From assembly GCA_026874595.1 (NCBI GenBank), contig CM049313.1:15313508-15377507 (forward strand): DNA of 64,000 nt, given 5' to 3'. The notes under the pieces were generated by a model. The model saw only the letters and a program-made list of their open reading frames with translations, did not search any database and had not been told where the DNA came from. A program made the translations under genes and the position numbers. Within the stretch, counting starts at the first letter, position 1. Each line of letters begins with the position of its first letter. This document shows positions 47,717 to 60,041 of the stretch, in pieces. This DNA is from Sipunculus nudus. Its lineage: Eukaryota > Annelida > Sipuncula > Golfingiida > Sipunculidae.

Positions 47717-48711
47717 GAATTTCCTCAGTAAAAGTTTGACGGATTGGTACAATAAAAAACATGTGTAAAATGAGTTTATTGGTGCCTCCTACATGTTCCA
47801 CTGTTTTGCGTTTTTGTCTTTTTTTTCGAAAATGGGGAAATGACCAAAGCCATTACACAGCAATCATGTATTTAACAAGAAAATGATCTCCTGTCGTTAT
47901 GCAAAGTTTGAAAATTTTTATGAGATGGGTTGTAGCTCTTTTTTTAAACCTCAGATTCAGTTTATGGTATTTTCAGCATACATGTAGTTTTAAATACTTT
48001 CACCAAATCTAGTGTGCATAATCTTAGGGATAATGGCTCATTACTTTGATGGTGTCACATACATTTTAACGAAGATGCAGCCATTTTTATACCTGCCTTG
48101 TATGTGCAGTCATCTTAAATGTTATCAGAAGAAAAAAAAAACAGTATTTTCTTCAGATCTGGAAATCTGAAAATTCAACGTAATTATAGATTGTCCCAAA
48201 ATTTGCAATGCTATCTGGATGCTTTACACACATCGTCAGCCATGTGTTTTGAAAATGCCTATTTCGTAACAATAAGTGCTAAATTTCAGAATTAAATAAA
48301 GAAGCTCATCCAGAGTTTGGAAATTCTATCTACCACACGAGTGTAAGTTGTCGCACAAAATTGTACATTGACAAATAAAGCAAACTGAAAATTCATATAT
48401 GTTGTACCTAACATATTGCATTGTTAATATTTTTGGACAAGAGCAGGAAAGGAGGTAGCGGAATCGCTGACGTCAGTGTCGGGATGGGATATAGGGTATG
48501 TTTCCTCAAATTATATATGACTGTTTATAATTATAACTTTTTAAGTATATGTTGAGTCATACACACAAGATAACAACTCTACTGTTTGATAGTTTGTGGG
48601 TAGAGAAAAATCTCCCAGCCAAGAATTCATTTCCAAATACACCAAAGGCGTATTTATAAATGTACTGAAGAGAATAGATCTAGTTCATTAGAATTTGTTG
48701 CATTACAAATG
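47717..48711. other. Unassigned AT-rich DNA
   Basis: A CRE-like TGACGTCA occurs at 48468-48475. Nothing else was recognised. Confidence 0.4.
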
Positions 48712-48871
48712 TTTAAAGGAAATTACATGCACATGAAGATTTTTTTCTGTGATCCGGACTTCATAAAATAAGTATCTTTTGGTCAGAATGCGTATTTGCC
48801 ATGTAATTTTTCTTCTTTTATCGTGACGAATTTTTGAGTTTGAAGTTATACAGTTGAGACAAGTAGTCCCG
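48712..48871 (+). repeat. Diverged direct repeat, left member
   Basis: TTAAAGGAAATTACATGCAC, then ATTTTTTTCTGTGATCCGGA, TTCATAAAATAAG, AATGCGTATTTG and finally GTTGAGACAAGTAGTCCCG. The same order of blocks occurs at 49541-49684. Confidence 0.6.
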
Positions 48872-49540
48872 GGCGTTTAGCATCATCTAACACGAAGAGG
48901 TTTCTTAAAATGACCTCTAACGAAATTTAGGGGAAATGACGTGGTTCTATATGGTAGAGTATGAAGACTGACCAGGGTTACATCGCTGTCAAAAGAAAAA
49001 AAAAATGATTAATTAATATCATCAGTGAACAAAACAGAATTTTCCCCAAGGCACCAGTAGTTTATAATAGTTCATGGTCTGGGTAAAAAAAGAACTCTCA
49101 TATAATTGCATTACACCTGCGGTTGTCAGCCTGATTGCAGGATGATTCCTGAAATTACTCCGCGACCCAGGAAGATATGAAAACAATTAGCCCAGAGGGA
49201 TTTTCACTCTCTTTGCATGTCAAACTTAACAGTATTTAAGCGACACATTTATATTATATGCCAGGAGGATCCTTTTTTTTTTGTTTCTTTTCTGATTCTA
49301 GTTTAAGAGGAGATTTGTGATATTCTTGAAAAAAAAAAAGAATGAAAGAATTGTTCGAGGTGCCCACATACATACACATACAGTCCTTCGCACTGCGCAG
49401 AATCGGACTCACAAGAGTACAACTCTGCTATTTAGGGTTTGTGGGCTTTGGGATATAAGGGCCCACAGGGGTTTCTATATACACATAAGTATAAATGTAG
49501 TGAAGAAGGTTCTGTAATCCGTTCTTATACATTGAATAGT

Positions 49541-49684
49541 TTCAAGGGAAATCACATAAACGTGTTTTTTTTGTGGTGAGGATTTCACGTAATAAGAAAT
49601 ATTTTGTAAGCATGCGTATGTGAATTTAAAAGTGATATGTTTCATTTTAATTTTTACGTGTGACCGTTGAGACAAGTAGTTCCG
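49541..49684 (+). repeat. Diverged direct repeat, right member
   Basis: TTCAAGGGAAATCACATAAA, TTTTTTTTGTGGTGAGGATT, TTCACGTAATAAG, CATGCGTATGTG and GTTGAGACAAGTAGTTCCG align with 48712-48871. The 670-base spacer holds a short T/A-rich stretch and no gene. Confidence 0.6.
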
Positions 49685-50084
49685 ATCGACTCTCATTGCC
49701 AAACTTAAGAAAGTTCGTATTAAGTAGAAGCGATCCTGGCGTTAGGATGACGGTCCTAATTTCCCTACAGCCACTTTTATTTTCTTACATTTCCACTTAT
49801 CTTTATCCTAGGACTGTCCCATCCCATATATAGTCACAGAAAGCAAACCAGTCTACATATACTACAATGATACATTGCTTTTTCTGACATGATCTTAAAA
49901 TAGTTAATATACTTAACTGACTGGATTCACAGGGTATGTTAAAATATGGAGATGATTTACCTATCCAACGTAGGTTAAAATGGTTATACCAGAGTGTCGT
50001 CCCGTTGTTTATAATAACAATTCTTATATTCGAGCTCTCTCAAACTTCAGAGGGACGATATAATCTGGTCATCTTGTTCGCAAG
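49685..50084. other. Unassigned DNA
   Basis: The 99-codon frame at 49936-50235 runs into the CGCGAA block and has no recognised domain. Confidence 0.35.
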
Positions 50085-50575
50085 GCTTTTATTTTCGCGA
50101 TATTCGCGAAGGGGAAATAATCGTGAATATGAAACCCTCGGGTATAAAATGCCCCATCAACTTAAAGGAACAAGAGGGAAGATGCGTATGCACAAACGGA
50201 TTGATTATGACACCTCTGAAAACATGGTTCGTTAACCAGCAATCTATTCCGTGTATGGTATTGGAAACACGCAAACACGCATTAATTATTGTCTAAACTC
50301 GAGGTTATCCCCGGGGAATGTGACACAAGGCAATATATAATGACTGTAACGGAAATGAATGAGATAATGTCGAATTTATATTCTTATCTTATAATAAATA
50401 CCAATACTCATGTATACTTAGATTTTATAGTGTCTAGTGCGATCGCGAAAGTGAAAACCTCGCGAAAAGTTCAAAATGAAAAATCGCGAAGTTTCGGCCC
50501 CGCAATTATGAAGCCAACCATGATTACAGTACTGGTGAGCGTGCCCAATGCAAACCAGGGGGCACCAGTATAGCA
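50085..50575. repeat. CGCGAA-rich element, probable MITE
   Basis: TATTTTCGCGATATTCGCGA begins the segment. Near its end are GCGATCGCGAAAG, CTCGCGAAAAG, AAATCGCGAAG and CCCCGCAATTAT, followed by CAGTACTGGTGAGCGTGCCC. CGCGAA blocks at both ends in opposite sense suggest an old foldback element. It is only loosely like the pair at 12516 and 58259. Confidence 0.4.
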
Positions 50576-51118
50576 TACAAAACAAACCTGCCAACAAATG
50601 TTAATTGAAACCGTTCAGTAGGTTTTGTACATATTTTAGTTGCATCCAGACAATCGAAAGGAAAGAGAAACTAAATAATACACGGATAATGTAAGCTCTG
50701 TCCAATGTCGTTGATTATAATAGAAGTGTTTATTGCAAAAGTGACGCTGGCGGAATACAGGCTGTAATGAGGCAGCCGAGTGGTTTCCCGGCCGATCTGT
50801 ATCATTATCAGTAACAAGGTAAATGGTTTGATACACTGGTTGCTGATAATAAAGTCCGGGAACCAGTGCACCAGTCTGACGTCGGCGCCATGCTGGTTCC
50901 CTATCCTTTGATTTATGACAGTTAGGATAATACCCACATGATTCGGTTAATTCAGAGTTGGCTAGCTGAACGTGCATGGTCACGGAAGATTGTCTCTAAT
51001 TTGCTGCTTATATGCACAAGAAAACATAATCCGCGTGACTCAGTCCTTCCGAAGATCTGATATAAAAACCCAGAGGTTTATAGAGCCGTGTTACAGACCT
51101 ATGATTTTTCTCTATACG
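50576..51118. other. Unassigned DNA
   Basis: A 115-codon minus-strand frame (50636-50983) overlaps an 88-codon frame on the same strand. Neither has a recognised domain. Confidence 0.35.
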
Positions 51119-51409
51119 CAAGGGCGTCAATATAGGGGGGGGGGGGGCGTGTATATGCCAACACTTTTCAGAAGGGGTGGTGGTGATTAATGTATCAATG
51201 ATGATGATCCATACAATTAAGACAATAATATTTATATATTGGAGATGGAATATATTAATTATTAGAATTATAGACTTGTTCTATTTACGAGTTAACTGTG
51301 AAATATGTATCTAAACCTGGTTTAGGAAAAATCAATACTGGTAACATAATACCTTATTTTCTTAACCTTAATTTAAATACATTTTATGTGTGCATACAGA
51401 CACTAAAAG

Positions 51410-51467
<58 letters not shown>

Positions 51468-51533
51468 TTATAAAAAAGGTTGTCAAAACTTTGATAACCT
51501 CATCCCCTCCACCCTTTTAAACTGACGCCACTG
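51119..51533 (-). mobile_element. GGCGTCAGT-family MITE, copy C (inverted)
   Basis: It starts CAAGGGCGTCAATAT with a G13 tract (51135-51147) and ends AACTGACGCCACTG. Interior phrases read in reverse sense relative to copies A and B: ATCTAAACCTGGTTTAGG and AATACTGGTAACATAATACC. A (TA)22(TG)6 array (51411-51467) occupies the position of the AT arrays in the other copies. Confidence 0.75.
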
Positions 51534-51938
51534 TGTTTAATTGAACCGTGGACTATGCAAAAATAATCGACTTGTCAGGGCTGAGCCCTCGGTTTCAGGC
51601 GTTGAACTACTAAGTAGAGTTTTTGGACCCCGTCTGGTTTCAAACCCGCCATTAGGCGCAAACACAATATATTAGGTACATGTCTTCTTATGTTTTAACG
51701 ACTGGTAATCACTTGGCCCCGTGCTTAGAAAAATCTGATATAGTAATAAAACATTTTTGTTTAGCTGTTTTTATCCTCATTTAGTATATATAGTGCCACC
51801 GACGATGGAGGCTGGGTCGTCTATAAAAAACCAACGGATGCCAAAGGAACCGATGGACGGTCTTGTCATCCGTTTAAGGTTAAAAGATCAAGGCAGTAAA
51901 TTTGGTTATTTTGACTATCTACCATGAAGTTTATATAC

Positions 51939-51990
<52 letters not shown>

Positions 51991-52853
51991 TTATATATAT
52001 TACCCTACGTCTTCTGGAAAAATTACCCAGCACCACCTGCCTTTCAATACGGACAATAACCTTTTCTAATGGATAGAGACCAGTATTGGCATCAACCTTG
52101 TTACGCTAAATGCCGAGAGGGAGTCGGAAACCAGAAACTTTAACATCTGATGACGATCAACATATCCTTCAGAGTAAGATAACCTTAGTTATAGTAACCG
52201 AGAGCTGTAGTCTCAGTTTGCCAGAAGGTAATCGTGTTAACGATAGAGAGGCTGAACGGAATGGGAAATCAGCCTCACTTTCGCTTTGACTACAGCAGAG
52301 CAGAAAAATAGTCCATGAAAGTCCCTTGAGGCGGCGGTGAGACCTTTCTGTCAATCAGAGGCCAATGACTAACTGATTGCGTAGGCTGATCGGACTATTT
52401 TTTTTAAGTTTATTCTGTGTATCCCTCCGCGGAACGATCTGACTGGGGCCTTCGCAGCATATCATAGTGTTTTTAGTGTTGGGGTTTAGGGTCATTGTTT
52501 TCAGCATTTTTTTAAGGACTGGATACCCTTAATTCGAAACCCGGTCATATTTTTGACATATTGGTATAAATTGTTGATATCTTAATGAAACATGGCGGTT
52601 TCACTCACTACTAATAAGAAGCAAAGTTTTATAGATTCGCTTAGATTTATAGATGCTTTGTGAATCTGTAGCAGTGCTTTGTGAATTGGGTCTATCTTTA
52701 CTGATGCTTATAATCTTAAAAAATTTAATCTTACCTTCTCCCTAACATTCAGTATTGGCATTTTGAACACATGCTGATCCTAACATTTAATGATTTGAAA
52801 TTTTTAATCTGTAATAACCAGAACTAGAAACATGATTCCGTGCAATAACGCAT
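51534..52853. other. Unassigned DNA with a (TA)n array
   Basis: (AT)19 lies at 51947-51985. A 40-codon ATG frame at 51805-51927 in a decent start context has no support beyond being open. A 61-codon minus frame lies at 52169-52354. Confidence 0.4.
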
Positions 52854-52990
52854 TGATGGCGTCAGTTTATCTTCCAGGGTGGGAGGGGGGGATGACTCGC
52901 AGACACACACATACATATACACACACACATACATATACACACACATATATATATATACCTTTCTAGCGTCACTAATGACACGTATGATAC

Positions 52991-53051
<61 letters not shown>

Positions 53052-53350
53052 TTAATCACATTTCAAATACAGTTTTATTAAGTATAAGGTTTTACAAAAT
53101 AAGGTATTTTGTTTCCAGTATAAGTAATTTCTAAACCAGGTTTGGATATCATTTTTCATAGTAATCTCAGAAATCGAACTAAAAGATACAATTCTATTTA
53201 TTAATATATTTAATTTGCAATATATAAATAGTATTCTCTTAGGAGTGGGGGGAGGTGATTACATTGGCCATCCACCCCCCCCCCCCCCCCACCCCCCTTG
53301 CCAAAAAGTGGGGATACATATACCCCGGCCCCCCCTTACTGACGCCCCTG
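52854..53350 (+). mobile_element. GGCGTCAGT-family MITE, copy B
   Basis: The left end is ATGGCGTCAGTTTATCTTCC with a G tract. The right end is CTTACTGACGCCCCTG preceded by C tracts (53274-53290 and further). The interior has mixed (CA/TA)n at 52903-52957, (TA)27 at 52996-53050, then CTTAATCACATTTCAAATAC, AAGTATAAGGTTTT and TTTCTAAACCAGGTTTGGAT as in copy A. It has the best-preserved right terminus of the three. Confidence 0.8.
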
Positions 53351-54149
53351 CATAATTTGTAACTATAACATTCAACCCGAAAATGCAGGGTGAGGTTACG
53401 GAGGTGTAAATGAGGTATAAATAATTAATAATATTTTCAAGATGAATCTTTATAATGCAAACTTTTGTTTCTTAAATGTTTTACTCATCTCTAAACTTCA
53501 TACTTCTGATTTAAAAACGATAATTAGCATCAGGTAAAAGTACGTAACTGATATATTGTCAGCCAAACGATACTCTGCAAGTTGTGACCACAGTCGTTTG
53601 TGGGTTGTAATGTGACACTTCGAAGTTTCCGCTAAGGGCTAAACTATCGGATTTCATTTTGCAAGCTCTCATGCCTGTAGTTTTGTACACATTTAAATGT
53701 GGACAATATATCGCTGATGCGTTCATCTTGCTTATCTTCAACGGACTATCGACAAAGCACGTTCTAAGATACATAGCATGTGTGTTCTGTTTGTTTGAAT
53801 ACCATTATTCCGCTGACAGTTCCAATGGTTTATTGCCTCTATACAATCAGTGGGTTACATTCAACTGATCTGAAGTGGAAGTTTCAATTCCGCTGCTTGG
53901 TATGAATTCATGCTGGAGTCTGGATGGCGGAACAAAAGGATGAAAAAGAGGGTAATAAAAACACGCCTGAAGAAAAAAGATGCCACTGTACCTTAGTTTT
54001 ATTCACTTCAGTGTTTGTTTAGGTAATAAGACTATGAAATATGAATGCTGAATTTTTCAATATCCCGTGGGTAAATCCAGCTATATACCGTGAAAGAACA
54101 TAAATACGCTTCACCAATACCCCTCTTGTCAGACTCCAAAATACAGTAT
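53351..54149. other. Unassigned DNA
   Basis: Opposed 70-codon frames overlap at 53559-53868. Nothing else was recognised. Confidence 0.4.
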
Positions 54150-54400
54150 ATTGGTTGGATGGCGTACACCAGTGACCACTACCGATGACCACGCCGGTCG
54201 TAGGGAGGATTCTGTGCAGGATCAAAGACAACCTTACGACTGTTTTTTCTCCTGCCATCGTCCGCGACCACCACCATACACCAGTGACTTGTCGTACAAC
54301 CGTCTTGCGGCTGACCGTAACTTCCCACGATTTTGGGTCCTATGTAGTCGTGGCCTGTCGAAATCGTATCCCCCGTGTGACTGGACTTTAAGTTAGCTAT
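54150..54400. repeat. CpG-rich patch with ACACCAGTGAC repeats
   Basis: ACACCAGTGAC occurs twice (near 54166 and 54278), amid CGACCACC, CCGGTCGTAGG and GTAGTCGTGG words reminiscent of the reverse complement of the 18-kb minisatellite. It produces two overlapping open frames of 68 and 81 codons. Confidence 0.3.
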
Positions 54401-54444
54401 TCCTGCCGTGGCCGTAAGTATAAGTGCCTATTCTTATTTCTCCT

Positions 54445-54474
54445 GTATGTGTTTGTGTGTGTGTGTGTGTGTGC
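54445..54474. repeat. (TG)n microsatellite
   Basis: TGTGTTT followed by an uninterrupted (GT)11. Confidence 0.95.
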
Positions 54475-54988
54475 AGTTCGGCCCCTATAATTTGAACATC
54501 CTTGGGACTGTGTAAAACTGCCTACTTTACAAAGCATGTTGTTCTTTAAACATATTTATTGACCATCACGTGATCGGCTGCCATACCAATGAAGACGTTG
54601 TAACCTGTTGTTTTGTATATTGTAATTGTGTCACCATCTACCCTTTTTAAACTTTTTTATGAAAAATCGGATGGTCATAAAATTACAGTGTAAAACATAT
54701 TATTTATTAAACGAAATTATTAAAATTAGCGGCATGACATATGCATATTTGAAACGTATATATGAAGCTACAGACAGGGTACCAAATAATGGTTTTCCCA
54801 GCAATGGCAGGGCAAATTCTAAAAATGATATATATTTATCAACGGCCGAATGCGCTGTAAACCAAATACAGTGACTCGACACCGCGTACATATTTACAAT
54901 TAGTGTGATATTTTTTTGCGTTTTACAACAGAAATGTATCCTGCGTGAAATATAACATTTATTGCTTTTCCAGTATTGTCATAAATTT

Positions 54989-55078
54989 GACATCACCCCT
55001 TCTGAGATTCGAACTCAGGATTTCCCCGCTCTGAATCTTCTGATTTTCTTCTTGTAACTGAAATTTAGGGATGATGTC
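54989..55078 (-). repeat. tRNA-like sequence (pseudo-tRNA or SINE head)
   Basis: On the minus strand, GACATCATCCC at one end pairs with GGGGTGATGTC at the other (10 of 11 bases), enclosing 68 nt. Just inside the 3' strand is a perfect T-arm: CTGAG TTCGAAT CTCAG, with GAGTTCGAATCTC as B box. The length (90 nt) suits a long-arm tRNA. D-arm and A box are poor (AAATTTCAGTTAC), and two extra A's separate T stem and acceptor, so a functional tRNA is unlikely. Confidence 0.4.
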
Positions 55079-56489
55079 GCTCATATAAATCAAGTGCGGT
55101 CAATATGGTAGATAGTATTTTCCTATCGTGAACAAAGACTTCGTTTTATTCTGCTGGGTGTAAAGACTTCATGTTACATATAATTTATATTACCAACTGA
55201 TCAGATTCCCCTGTTTGATAATTTAGCTATATGACCAATTGTTTTAACTTTATCTCGTGACATATCAATTGAATAAAAAATGGGTTTCAGACATTCCAGC
55301 AGTATAACTGTCAGGTGAACTAGGGAGTGAAAAGCACAAGAACAATTAATTAAATGAACCAAGCTATTATTCAGACTTGGAGCAGAATTAATACAAATGA
55401 AGCTCTTAATGTCAGCCCAGTGTCAACAACTTAAAGTCGCATTAGAATCCCCTAAGCTCCATAAAGCGCTTAAATTATTGAAACATGTGGTTTAAATTAA
55501 TTTATTGAGATCATTAAAGAGATGAAGAACAAAGGAAAAACATATACCGTTCCCTGGATATTGGAATTAATTAGTCTAAAGTATAATACCAATTAATTTA
55601 AGTAATACTCCGGACAGCATAAACACTTCAAAAACTTTTTTTTATTAAAACAAATACCTGTTTGACCTTTAGATATGCGTATTCATCACGATTATACCCG
55701 GATAACCTGTATTTTTCTCAAAATTACAAGTTTCTTTATATTACTTAAAGGTCTTTTTTATTTGGATATAATATTGACTTTAAGTGATATAACGGAGCTT
55801 GCCTCCGCAGGGAGAAGTAAGAACCTGGTATTAACGTCATGCGGGTATTTCACTTCAATGTATGAATTTAGATCCTGCAGAGTTAATTAATAAAACTTCA
55901 CATTATAAATTGAAAATTGATTCCGTAGATTAAACGGAGATAGGACGTAGGATCCTAAGCCACATTTAATAATGTGTTTTTTTCTTTCAAATCCGTCCCT
56001 GTCGCTCTGCTGATCCTTAACACTTAATGAGCTCGAATACAAAGACCTTTAACATCAATCATTTAGGTCACGTGTTCTGCTGTCTTTGCTTAAAAAAGTT
56101 CAATCGTTTCTGACGTCTATTGGAGTCCAGTCACGTGAACACATCTGAAGATTCAACCAAGTGATTAGGATTACTGCTCATTTGCATACGCTTTGAGGTA
56201 CTTTCATTTATTTAGCCGTTACCCTTCACTGTGCTAGAAAAAAATCCTTCAAGAAAGCAGTCGTTCATTATACATAGCGTTCTTTGTTTTCGGCTTAACT
56301 CTTGATGGTAAGATTTCTTTTTTTCTTTTTCTAGACTTGACTCAGAGAATATAAGCCTAGATATGATACATTTTAATTTAACAGGTAAGCACAGGGGAAA
56401 GACAAGTATTTTATCATACTGGTGTAATAGGCTTAGATATTTCATTTTTATTATTTTGCCTAACACTGGTTGATTGAACGCACATGTAT
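55079..56489. other. Unassigned AT-rich DNA
   Basis: Only frames up to 84 codons (56212-56466, minus), without domains. Confidence 0.4.
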
Positions 56490-56670
56490 GTTGGTGGATC
56501 GCTTACCTGCCAAATCACTCTTTTTTAAGAATGACTCTTTTTTTTTAGAGTGATGCTTTTTTTTTCTCTTTTTTTCAGCTGCATTCTTTCTTCCCTCTAT
56601 TTTTTCTGACACAAAATTTACTCTTTTTCACTCTTTAACTCAAAGAAGTCTTCTCTTCTCATCCGGAGCA
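56490..56670. repeat. Pyrimidine-rich low-complexity tract with CACTCTTTTT words
   Basis: ACTCTTTTTTAAG, GACTCTTTTTTTTTAG, TTACTCTTTTTCACTCTTTA and similar words recur about every 18-25 bases. AAGAGT/ACTCTT inversions (for example TTTAGAGTGATG) are included. Confidence 0.5.
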
Positions 56671-58258
56671 CTTACTTTTTTTCGGTCATTTACCTTTGGC
56701 AAGCCTTGTATCGGTTGTTTTTAACAAGTTTTTAGCTTGTTTCCATGTTAACGGCGTTTGTCTTCATGCAATCAAAGTTCCTTTGTTGCTTCCCGATGTG
56801 CTGTGTTTTCATATCAGCTTACTGTATCAGGAGATGTCACACAAATCCTGATTTTATCTCGTTGGCAAGCGTAACACGATACTTTTTTTCTGGTGAACAC
56901 GTGATGACCATCTAATTGGCACAAGCTAGTAATACATAAAGAAAAACATAAAGACCTATATCCTAAATATATTTTAAAGGTTTTGATCAACACTGCAGTA
57001 AGATCGTGGTCTTTTTGCTTGAATGCATATATATTTACCAGGCTCAGCATATTGATACATAAACAAAGTTACAAGGACCCTAACGATGTCAGTGTTAAAA
57101 TTTATCCCCACAAGATTCCTTATTAGTCCACAACATGCTGTGCCATTTTTTTCACAAAAAAGGGAAAATTTTCTACATGTTTGTATACATAGCTAAATGT
57201 TGTTCCAAAACAGATTGGTGCCATGAACAAACGTTAGTCGTGAGAAAATGCTGTAGAAAAATGCATTTAAACACAAATAAATTTAAATTGGATAAACCAT
57301 ATGACATCAAAGTTATCTGGATACATATATACGCGGTAGACAAGCAGTTTTGAAGTGAGATTTTTAGCTAGCATGACATACTAATGCTTGCGCACAAAAT
57401 TATTACCGAGTGCACACGAGTGCACACGCGTTAGTATCGAAATAAAAAGATCCGTGTCATATGGAAACCAATGTATTGCATCTCTTTCTCAATGCACAGC
57501 TAAAACACGAACAAACATTAATATTTTGCGAAACCAACACCGGTTGTCAGAACTTCAGATAAGTGTAATATTTCAAAGTATCTTGTCTAATCACTCATAC
57601 AGACGTGAAAAGTGAACTATCAGAGGATTTGATTCGGAGGACTATATTCATAAGAAGTTTTTCTCAGTTTTGATTGCTCCAATTGACAGAAAACCTTGAA
57701 TTTACTCTTGGAAATGTAACTCCAAAGTTTTTTACTCGACGCTGTCAGAAGCATATCATACCGACTGGTTGCAGGATTAATGGGATCCAACACAGATGGT
57801 TTTCAGCTCATTAACTTGTTAATGTTATATGACATTTATTAAACATGACTGACAGGAGGAATGTTACTGCAGTTTTAGTATGACAGGAATAAGGTTTCAC
57901 GCGAGTAAAACTGATCCGGCCAAAATAGAGTCGTGGCTTCGGTATATCATATTCCATCTCACGATGCTCAGTAACAATCCGAGTCCTACTTTCGAAGGAG
58001 GAATGATTCCATATTAGGCTCAACGATCCTACAATTCAATCTTCATTCAATTACTTCTCATTAATTTCTTAATTAACAAGTTGCATACTTCAGAATATAG
58101 TTTTTTTTTAAAGTAAATTATTATGTGTGATGATATAGTATACCCAAATGTCAATCTGTCAAACTCGCACAGGCTGTGTCGAAATCCTCAGCTCAAAATA
58201 ATGGAATAGTTTCTTTGACGCGTTGAGCCGCAATTGTATAGTTTCATGCTGTATACTG
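56671..58258. other. Unassigned DNA
   Basis: Open frames reach 78 codons. GAGTGCACAC is directly duplicated near 57408-57427. No gene was recognised. Confidence 0.4.
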
Positions 58259-58640
58259 CGGTTGGATTAATATTCGCGGGGTTTAAATTTCCAGGTGTTC
58301 AATTTTTCAGTGTCTTGCGAGGGATCCATTTTCGCGATCTCACCAAGCAGTAACTGAAATATCCCAAATTAAATAAAATCCTAACAATTAGACTGGGACC
58401 TATTGAACATCTAAATTGTGCAAATTACATTTCCATTATAGAATAATGTGAAAAGTCTGATATAATTTATAATTCAAATCTATGATTCACGGGAACCATA
58501 TACATCTATTTTTATTTATTGCATCAATCTTTTGCCTTGCACGGCATTAAATAATGGGGACTCTTATTCACGACAATTTTATTTTTGCAAATACTATATT
58601 TTGCGATCGCGAATTTAAAACCCACAGGGGGCTACCAAAG
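58259..58640 (+). mobile_element. CGCGAA-type MITE, copy B (both ends)
   Basis: The left end is GCGGTTGGATTAATATTCGC then GGGGTTTAAATTTCC. The right end is TTTGCGATCGCGAATTTAAA followed by ACCCACAGGGGGC. The ends share GGGTTT(T)AAATT in inverse sense. The interior to about 58542 aligns with 12516-12828. It is non-coding. Confidence 0.55.
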
Positions 58641-60041
58641 TAGGTGAAGGAAACGATGGGGGCATGCTTAGGACTAAAAGTCCACGTATCTCGCGCAATG
58701 ACAAAACACACACAAACATGGATCGTAATGCTTTGATATTTTTTTAACTTTCCATTATTTCATTTATTTTTGTATCATGTTTATTATAACTTATCATCTA
58801 CTAATGTGGTAAACATCTAGGTGTTCAACTTTTAAATGGATTGGTACAAAATGAAAATTGACTTTCCATGCACGTGTTTGCGCCAAAGGCGTTTAATGAC
58901 TCCTGCACAAACCATAGAAAAAATGAGAACGACAGAATTAAAGACAAAAAGAAAGTCGAATAATACATATTAGAAATGCAAAACAAAAACATGCTGGAAG
59001 ATGTAATTAATCGGAAAACTTTTAAATTAACAAAACCCATTTTCCACATTCAAATCAGGATTCTGGATAATAGGTTCACTCCCCTTTTAGACATATCTCT
59101 CTGGATTACTTATCGTCACACATCAGGCCCTTGGCAGGTAAAGCCCTGATATGCTAAACCAGACTTACACATTTTATTTTTGTTCGAGCAAAACATATCT
59201 TTTGAGAAACTTTGGATTTGTTTAAGTGTATGCTGTTATCAGGGTGGTTTATCAGGGATCTGATCTTGTAAAGCAGCGTTAAACATCCAGATATCTCCGG
59301 CGATAAGGGACTAGATGTCAGTAATAGTAATGATTTGTTTTATGATTTCATCCTGAAAAGTTTGCTCATTTATCATTAACTTAGATGATGTGACTCTTTT
59401 TTCCCTTAATTTGAACTCCCTTTCTGTAGCTTAGTCAAAATTATAATGATTCACAGTTGGTTCGCGGATGAATAAATGTATTGTTTTGCACATATCGTAT
59501 AACCAGGTGATGTAGTCTGAAACGAAATGTTCGCATCAAATGTATGTGCTGTTAGAAACGGAAACCTACACTTCTTTAAGTTAATAAATATAAATAATTT
59601 CAATATGTTTAATTTTGAATATAATGTTGATATGCAACTTTTGATAAATTCGAGGTGACGGGCGTATTTAGGAAAATGATGATATTCTCTTTTCTTTAGT
59701 AACTGATATTGAACTTTTTTCATGATTTTGATACTTCATCTTAGTTGGAATTTTCTGATGACTACCCGCAACTCATGTAGGTTCAATGAAGGACCTCATG
59801 TCATCCTCACATGTGCGTGGGTTTAAGAGAAAAAATAACATCATCTACATTGCCAATGCCCATGGGTAGTCAAGGTTATAAAAATCAGATTTGATTTCCT
59901 GCTCGAAGTAAAAATAGCGCTGGGTACTAATCTACTGATCGTATACAGAGAGACTTGTCTTATGTTTTATCCTTTGCTGTCTGAGGTGTTACACAATGGC
60001 GTCATACACGTGATGTGTAGATAAAGATTCAGCGGCCTGCA
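58641..60041. other. Unassigned DNA
   Basis: Minus-strand frames of 74 and 90 codons (58825-59049 and 59451-59723) have no recognised domain. Confidence 0.4.

Noticed and set aside
51805-51927. 40-codon ATG frame in a fair start context
   Set aside because: Too short to judge, no homology recalled, and no donor or acceptor that would extend it convincingly.
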